A stretch of DNA of 8,157 nt from contig CABUVB010000074.1 in assembly GCA_902494815.1 (NCBI GenBank), positions 1 to 8,157 of the forward strand. Reading direction: 5' to 3'. This DNA comes from an uncultured Collinsella sp. (GTDB lineage Bacteria > Actinomycetota > Coriobacteriia > Coriobacteriales > Coriobacteriaceae). A program made the position numbers and the translations under genes. The notes beneath the pieces were generated by a model. It did no database searches, had not been told where the DNA came from, and saw only the letters and a list, made by a program, of their open reading frames with translations. Positions 5,840 through 8,157 of the stretch are shown here, piece by piece (the stretch's first letter is position 1; the number at the start of each line of letters is the position of its first letter).

Positions 5840-5858
5840 ACCCTAGTTGACCGCTAGG
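5824..5858. promoter_or_regulatory. Cluster of CTAG-containing inverted repeats over the exporter promoter
   Basis: CTAG occurs three times in 35 bases (5824, 5843, 5854). Two overlapping dyads result: CTAGGATA/TACCCTAG (5824-5831 with 5839-5846, 7 of 8 matched) spanning the -10, and CCTAG/CTAGG (5842-5846 with 5854-5858, perfect, 7-base centre) over the expected start. CTAG is usually scarce in bacterial DNA, so this looks like a repressor site. The regulator is unknown. Confidence 0.5.
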
Positions 5859-5901
5859 ACTTTTACAATGCTGCCGAAAGACACGAAAGGTTCCATCCGT
5901 C

Positions 5902-6996
5902 ATGGGTTTGTTGATTGATATTCTGCTCGACGCCGGCAAGGACACGCTCTCGCTGGTGCCGTTTTTGTTTGTGACATATCTGGCCCTCGAGACGCTCGAG
6001 CATGTTGCGGGCAACCGCGTTAACGGCGCCATCAAGCGTGCCGGAGCCGCGGGCCCCGTGGTTGGCTCGTTGCTGGGCATGGTGCCGCAGTGCGGCTTTT
6101 CGGCAATGGCGGCCACGCTGTACGCCGGTCGCGTCGCGACGCTGGGTACCCTGGTGGCGGTGTTTCTCTCGACCTCCGATGAGATGCTGCCGCTGTTGCT
6201 CGCCGAGCAAGTTCCCGTGCAGACCATGGCGATGCTTCTGGCTTCGAAGGCGCTGATCGCGCTGGTCACGGGCTTTATCGTGGACGCCGCCATTCGCGGC
6301 CTGCGTCGTAACGCTCGCGCACATGCGGCGATTCGCCGTACCGTGCTGGGGACCGCTGCTAATCCGGCTCATGTGAACTGCGCGCACGACGACCACACTG
6401 GCGGTGACATCATCGACGAGGTGGCCGAGGCGGGCGTGAGCGCCGATCACATCCATGAGCTGTGCGAGCGCGACCATTGCGGTTGCGATGAGGACGAGGA
6501 CGAGGACGAGCACGAACACGGACATGGCCACGATCACGGTCATGAGGACGAGCATGAACACCATGATGGCCACGGTCACTCCCACTCTCACGAGGGCGCG
6601 CCCCTCCTGTCGATTATTCGCAGCGCCATCTCGCACACCGTGCAGGTATCGGTATTCATTTTTCTGGTGACGCTGATTCTGGTCGCCGTGCTCGAGACCT
6701 TCGGCGAGTCCGCGATCGAGCAGTTCCTGCGTGGCAACGAGACGCTCGCCGTCCTGGGTTCGGCGCTTGTCGGCCTGATTCCCAACTGCTCGGCCAGCGT
6801 CGTCATCACACAACTGTACCTGGAAGGCGCGCTGCAGCTGGCCCCGATGCTCGCCGGCACGCTCATCTCTGCTGGTGTGGGCTACCTGGTGCTGTTCCGC
6901 ACCAACCGCAGCGCCCGCGAAAACGTCCTGTTTCTGATCATGATGTACGTCATCGGTGCCGGCTGGGGCCTCATCCTATCCGCCGTTGGCCTTTAA
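5902..6996 (+). CDS. Putative 10-TM heavy-metal exporter (ArsP_2 / putative manganese transporter family) with His-rich loop
   Basis: A 364-residue polytopic membrane protein. It consists of two related halves: residues 55-100 around GMVPQCGFS (59-67) and residues 287-332 around GLIPNCSAS (291-299) share the pattern G-hydrophobic-hydrophobic-P-polar-C-x-x-S, so each half has a Pro-polar-Cys motif inside the membrane. This architecture matches the family listed as putative 10TM heavy-metal exporter, later renamed putative manganese transporter. The halves are joined by a soluble loop (about 135-235) with CxH and CERDHCGC clusters (160-195), an Asp/Glu run (197-203) and 13 His between 204 and 230, a likely metal-binding sensor or buffer. 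GAAAGG lies 11 bases before the ATG, a rather long spacing. The gene has its own promoter with dyads and is followed directly by a hairpin. Metal (Mn, Zn or another) and direction of transport are inferred. Confidence 0.82.
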   Translation: MGLLIDILLDAGKDTLSLVPFLFVTYLALETLEHVAGNRVNGAIKRAGAAGPVVGSLLGMVPQCGFSAMAATLYAGRVATLGTLVAVFLSTSDEMLPLLLAEQVPVQTMAMLLASKALIALVTGFIVDAAIRGLRRNARAHAAIRRTVLGTAANPAHVNCAHDDHTGGDIIDEVAEAGVSADHIHELCERDHCGCDEDEDEDEHEHGHGHDHGHEDEHEHHDGHGHSHSHEGAPLLSIIRSAISHTVQVSVFIFLVTLILVAVLETFGESAIEQFLRGNETLAVLGSALVGLIPNCSASVVITQLYLEGALQLAPMLAGTLISAGVGYLVLFRTNRSARENVLFLIMMYVIGAGWGLILSAVGL

Positions 6997-7028
6997 GTAG
7001 ATTATTGGGACATGTCTTACGATCTACC
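6997..7028 (+). repeat. Hairpin repeat copy 1, directly after the exporter stop codon
   Basis: It begins at the base after TAA. GTAGAT (6997-7002) and ATCTAC (7022-7027) form the ends, around a core GGGACATGTC. It matches the reverse complement of 7066-7097 at 26 of 32 positions, so this is a second, weaker copy of the same element. A short CCCTG/CAGGG hairpin (7028-7041) follows it. No U-tract follows, so its power as a terminator for the exporter gene is doubtful. Confidence 0.65.
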
Positions 7029-7055
7029 CCTGTGACCAGGGCATTCCCCGCTGCC

Positions 7056-7100
7056 AAAACAAAAAGGTAGATTTTTAGGCACGTCCCAAAAATCTACCTT
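7056..7100 (-). terminator. Intrinsic terminator of the UPF0178 gene, hairpin repeat copy 2
   Basis: Perfect 13-bp arms (7064-7076 and 7088-7100, AAGGTAGATTTTT/AAAAATCTACCTT) enclose an 11-base loop. On the minus strand the stem runs into TTTTTGTTTT (7056-7065), the U-tract expected of a Rho-independent terminator. It starts two bases after the stop codon of the UPF0178 gene. In the plus direction it may also help stop transcripts from the exporter gene. Confidence 0.85.
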
Positions 7101-7102
7101 GG

Positions 7103-7585
7103 TTAGCGCAGCAGCTCGGTGAGGTTTCGCTTAAAACGAGCGCGGTCTTCGCTGGTAAATGCCGCCGGTCCGCGAGTGCGTCCGCCGGCGCGGCGCACCT
7201 TCTTTTCCTCGTGGCGAATAAACAGTTGCATGTCGATGGTCGCCTTGTCGTAGACGCGCCCGCGCACACCGATTGCGGCGGCATCGCGGCCGAGCACCAT
7301 GCTCGCCAAGCCAATGTCCTGCGTCACGACTACGTCGCCCGCCTGCAGGCGTTCGACAATGGCAAAGTCGGCGCTGTCGGCGCCCACGCTCACATCGAGC
7401 GTCGTGACCCAAAAGCCGCGTCGCGCGTGCTCGGCATCACGCGGGTCGTCGCGGCGAATGTGCCGTTCCAGGTTTTGCGTGCTGTTGCCGGCGATAACAA
7501 CGGCGACGCCCGCCCGCCGCGCGCAGTCAATCGACTCGCGCGTGACCGGGCAGGCGTCGGCATCAATAAAGAGCGTTCGCGGCAT
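7103..7585 (-). CDS. UPF0178 / DUF188 family protein (YaiI/YqxD-like)
   Basis: A 160-residue soluble protein. The family signature is complete: FIDADACPV (6-14) with Asp8, Asp10 and Cys12 at the N-terminus, VVTQDIGLASMVL (86-98), the RGRVYDKATIDMQLFIRH segment (108-125), and the C-terminal RRAGGRTRGPAAFTSEDRARF (131-151). Length is normal for the family. The family has a PIN-like fold by my recollection, and the Asp residues at the N-terminus would fit a metal site, but no reaction is established. The start codon lies immediately after the stop of the upstream membrane-protein gene with no gap, and no good ribosome-binding site is present, so translation is probably coupled. An intrinsic terminator follows the stop. 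Family assignment is secure; function is unknown. Confidence 0.92.
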   Translation of the reverse strand: MPRTLFIDADACPVTRESIDCARRAGVAVVIAGNSTQNLERHIRRDDPRDAEHARRGFWVTTLDVSVGADSADFAIVERLQAGDVVVTQDIGLASMVLGRDAAAIGVRGRVYDKATIDMQLFIRHEEKKVRRAGGRTRGPAAFTSEDRARFKRNLTELLR

Positions 7586-7966
7586 CTAGTGCACCAGTTT
7601 GCCAAATTGAATAGCGCGAACAATCAGCGTAACGCCAAACACCAGCAGCGCGGCGCCGCTAAAGATAACGAGCATCTTGGCCGACCACAGCGGATAGATA
7701 AACACGAACATGCCGGCGATGATGGAGAGTGCGCCGCTCAGGATAGCGAGGGCGCGGTTGGACGAAAGCTCGGACTCCAGAATGGACATGACACCTTCGA
7801 CAATCCAGCCAAAGCCGGCCACGATAACCACCATCGTGGTGAGCGTTGCGGTCGAGAAGGCCTGGTTGCGCAGGATTATGACGCCGCCCAAGATAATGAG
7901 TAGGTTGGAGATGATGCTCGTCACGCGCCAGCCGGTGGGCAGCAGCGGCTCAAAAATGGCAGACAC
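7586..7966 (-). CDS. HdeD/DUF308-like membrane protein, 5' end uncertain and possibly truncated
   Basis: About 126 residues with four hydrophobic helices in two pairs, separated by an ESELSSNRA segment. The second pair has the G-x-x-x-x-x-x-G, YPLWS pattern of HdeD/DUF308 membrane proteins. E. coli HdeD has six helices and about 190 residues, so one pair is missing here or the protein is a short relative. No ATG start is available in the credible part of the frame: GTG at 7966 (chosen) or GTG at 7987 are possible, neither with a good ribosome-binding site. The frame stays open further upstream, but those codons are the antisense of the IS110 5' region. The TAG stop touches the ATG of the UPF0178 gene. 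Loss of the 5' end through the IS110 insertion is the simplest reading. HdeD is linked to acid resistance in E. coli; a role here is not established. Confidence 0.65.
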   Translation of the reverse strand: MSAIFEPLLPTGWRVTSIISNLLIILGGVIILRNQAFSTATLTTMVVIVAGFGWIVEGVMSILESELSSNRALAILSGALSIIAGMFVFIYPLWSAKMLVIFSGAALLVFGVTLIVRAIQFGKLVH

Positions 7967-7988
7967 TATGACCCAATCCGAGGGCACT

Positions 7989-8029
7989 AAAAAGATAGGA
8001 GCCCCCGCTCGTGACCGCGGGTCGGGGCT
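7989..8029 (-). terminator. Terminator-like hairpin with U-tract near the IS110 left end
   Basis: AGCCCC (8000-8005) pairs with GGGGCT (8024-8029), with a further CGC/GCG pairing inside. On the minus strand the stem is followed four bases later by TCTTTTT (7989-7995). This would stop transcription running leftward out of the insertion sequence, or it ended a gene that lay upstream before the insertion. It also overlaps the region that could encode a bridge RNA on the plus strand. Confidence 0.5.
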
Positions 8030-8090
8030 GCGACAATTATGTCGAAGTGCCATAGGCGCAGCCGCGCCGCAACGAGGTTGGGAGGCTCCC
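8000..8090 (+). ncRNA. Structured leader of the IS110 transposase, candidate bridge-RNA region
   Basis: The 90 bases before the transposase start contain successive hairpins: AGCCCC/GGGGCT (8000-8029), CGACA/TGTCG (8031-8044), and GGGAG/CTCCC around the ribosome-binding site (8080-8090). In IS110-group elements the non-coding left end encodes a bridge RNA that pairs with target and donor DNA. Position and structure fit, but the span is shorter than the IS621 bridge RNA as I remember it, and the element boundary is not resolved, so this is a low-confidence proposal. Confidence 0.3.
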
Positions 8091-8157
8091 ATGCCAAAGT
8101 ATTCTACCGCGTTCGGGATGGACGTCCACCTGAGGTCGACCACCGTCTGCGCCCTCG
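8091..8157 (+). CDS. IS110-family transposase (DEDD), 5' part only
   Basis: The first 22 codons run off the window edge. The translation MPKYSTAFGMDVHLRSTTVCAL has the N-terminal signature of IS110 transposases: a short lead, then a G-(hydrophobic)-D-V beta strand carrying the first catalytic Asp (Asp11) of the RuvC-like DEDD domain. GGGAGG lies 5 bases before the ATG within a small palindrome. These enzymes insert the element without terminal inverted repeats, guided by a bridge RNA. The rest of the protein, including the serine-bearing C-terminal domain, is outside the window, so intactness cannot be judged. Confidence 0.78.
   Translation, partial: MPKYSTAFGMDVHLRSTTVCAL

Noticed and set aside
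5840..5901. yybP-ykoY manganese riboswitch before the exporter
   Set aside because: The leader is only about 55 bases and lacks the expected long paired structure.
6482..6592. Short tandem repeat in the exporter (gaggac and catggcca-like units)
   Set aside because: The repetition follows from coding a His/Asp/Glu-rich loop with few codons; it is not an independent repeat.
5863..6813. 316-codon minus-strand frame opposite the exporter
   Set aside because: Its valine/methionine-rich middle is only the complement of the His/Asp loop; the plus frame has membrane helices and a duplicated motif.
7967..8143. Membrane-protein start at 8143 (185 residues)
   Set aside because: The added 59 residues are the antisense of the IS110 leader and transposase start and show no membrane or family character.
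1..8157. CRISPR arrays, tRNA and rRNA genes
   Set aside because: No regularly spaced direct repeats, cloverleaf or rRNA-like sequence was found on reading both strands.

Overview
The window looks like chromosome from a gut Coriobacteriia bacterium, most likely Collinsella. The grounds are mostly high GC (41 of 60 bases are G or C at 5401-5460), the style of the proteins, and a 5' IS110 transposase sequence and an AbiEi/DUF559-like nuclease gene of the kind I associate with Collinsella. The genus is inference; no marker gene is present.

Layout. (1) 1-2872, minus strand: a zinc/cadmium/lead-type efflux locus, read right to left as an SmtB/CadC-type ArsR sensor (2433-2798), a free-standing 72-residue heavy-metal-binding (HMA) protein (2151-2369), and a P1B-type ATPase with no HMA domain of its own (98-2050). 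The sensor has a near-consensus promoter with one operator inside it and a second just downstream. A third operator lies directly before the ATPase. (2) 2873-4760: an AT-richer island (24 of 60 G+C at 3661-3720) with an orphan PD-(D/E)XK/DUF559-like gene (3219-4409). It is flanked by gene-free stretches of about 350 bp each; the one beyond its 3' end carries a diverged pair of 45-bp inverted repeats. (3) 4761-6996: a divergent pair, a DEDDh (DnaQ-like) exonuclease on minus and a putative 10-TM metal exporter (ArsP_2 / putative manganese transporter family) on plus with a large His/Asp/Glu-rich loop. The exporter promoter is well formed and surrounded by dyad symmetry. (4) 6997-8157: a pair of related hairpins between convergent genes, a UPF0178/DUF188 (YaiI/YqxD) gene, an HdeD/DUF308-like membrane protein gene whose 5' end is unclear, and the first 22 codons of an IS110-family transposase running off the right edge.

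How the parts fit. The first unit should work as a classical metal-inducible efflux system: metal releases the ArsR repressor, the HMA protein binds the metal, and the ATPase pumps it out. The His-rich permease is probably a second, separately regulated exporter; its operator-like sites do not resemble the ArsR sites. The nuclease-like island and the IS110 end are the accessory parts. No tRNA, rRNA or CRISPR array was seen.
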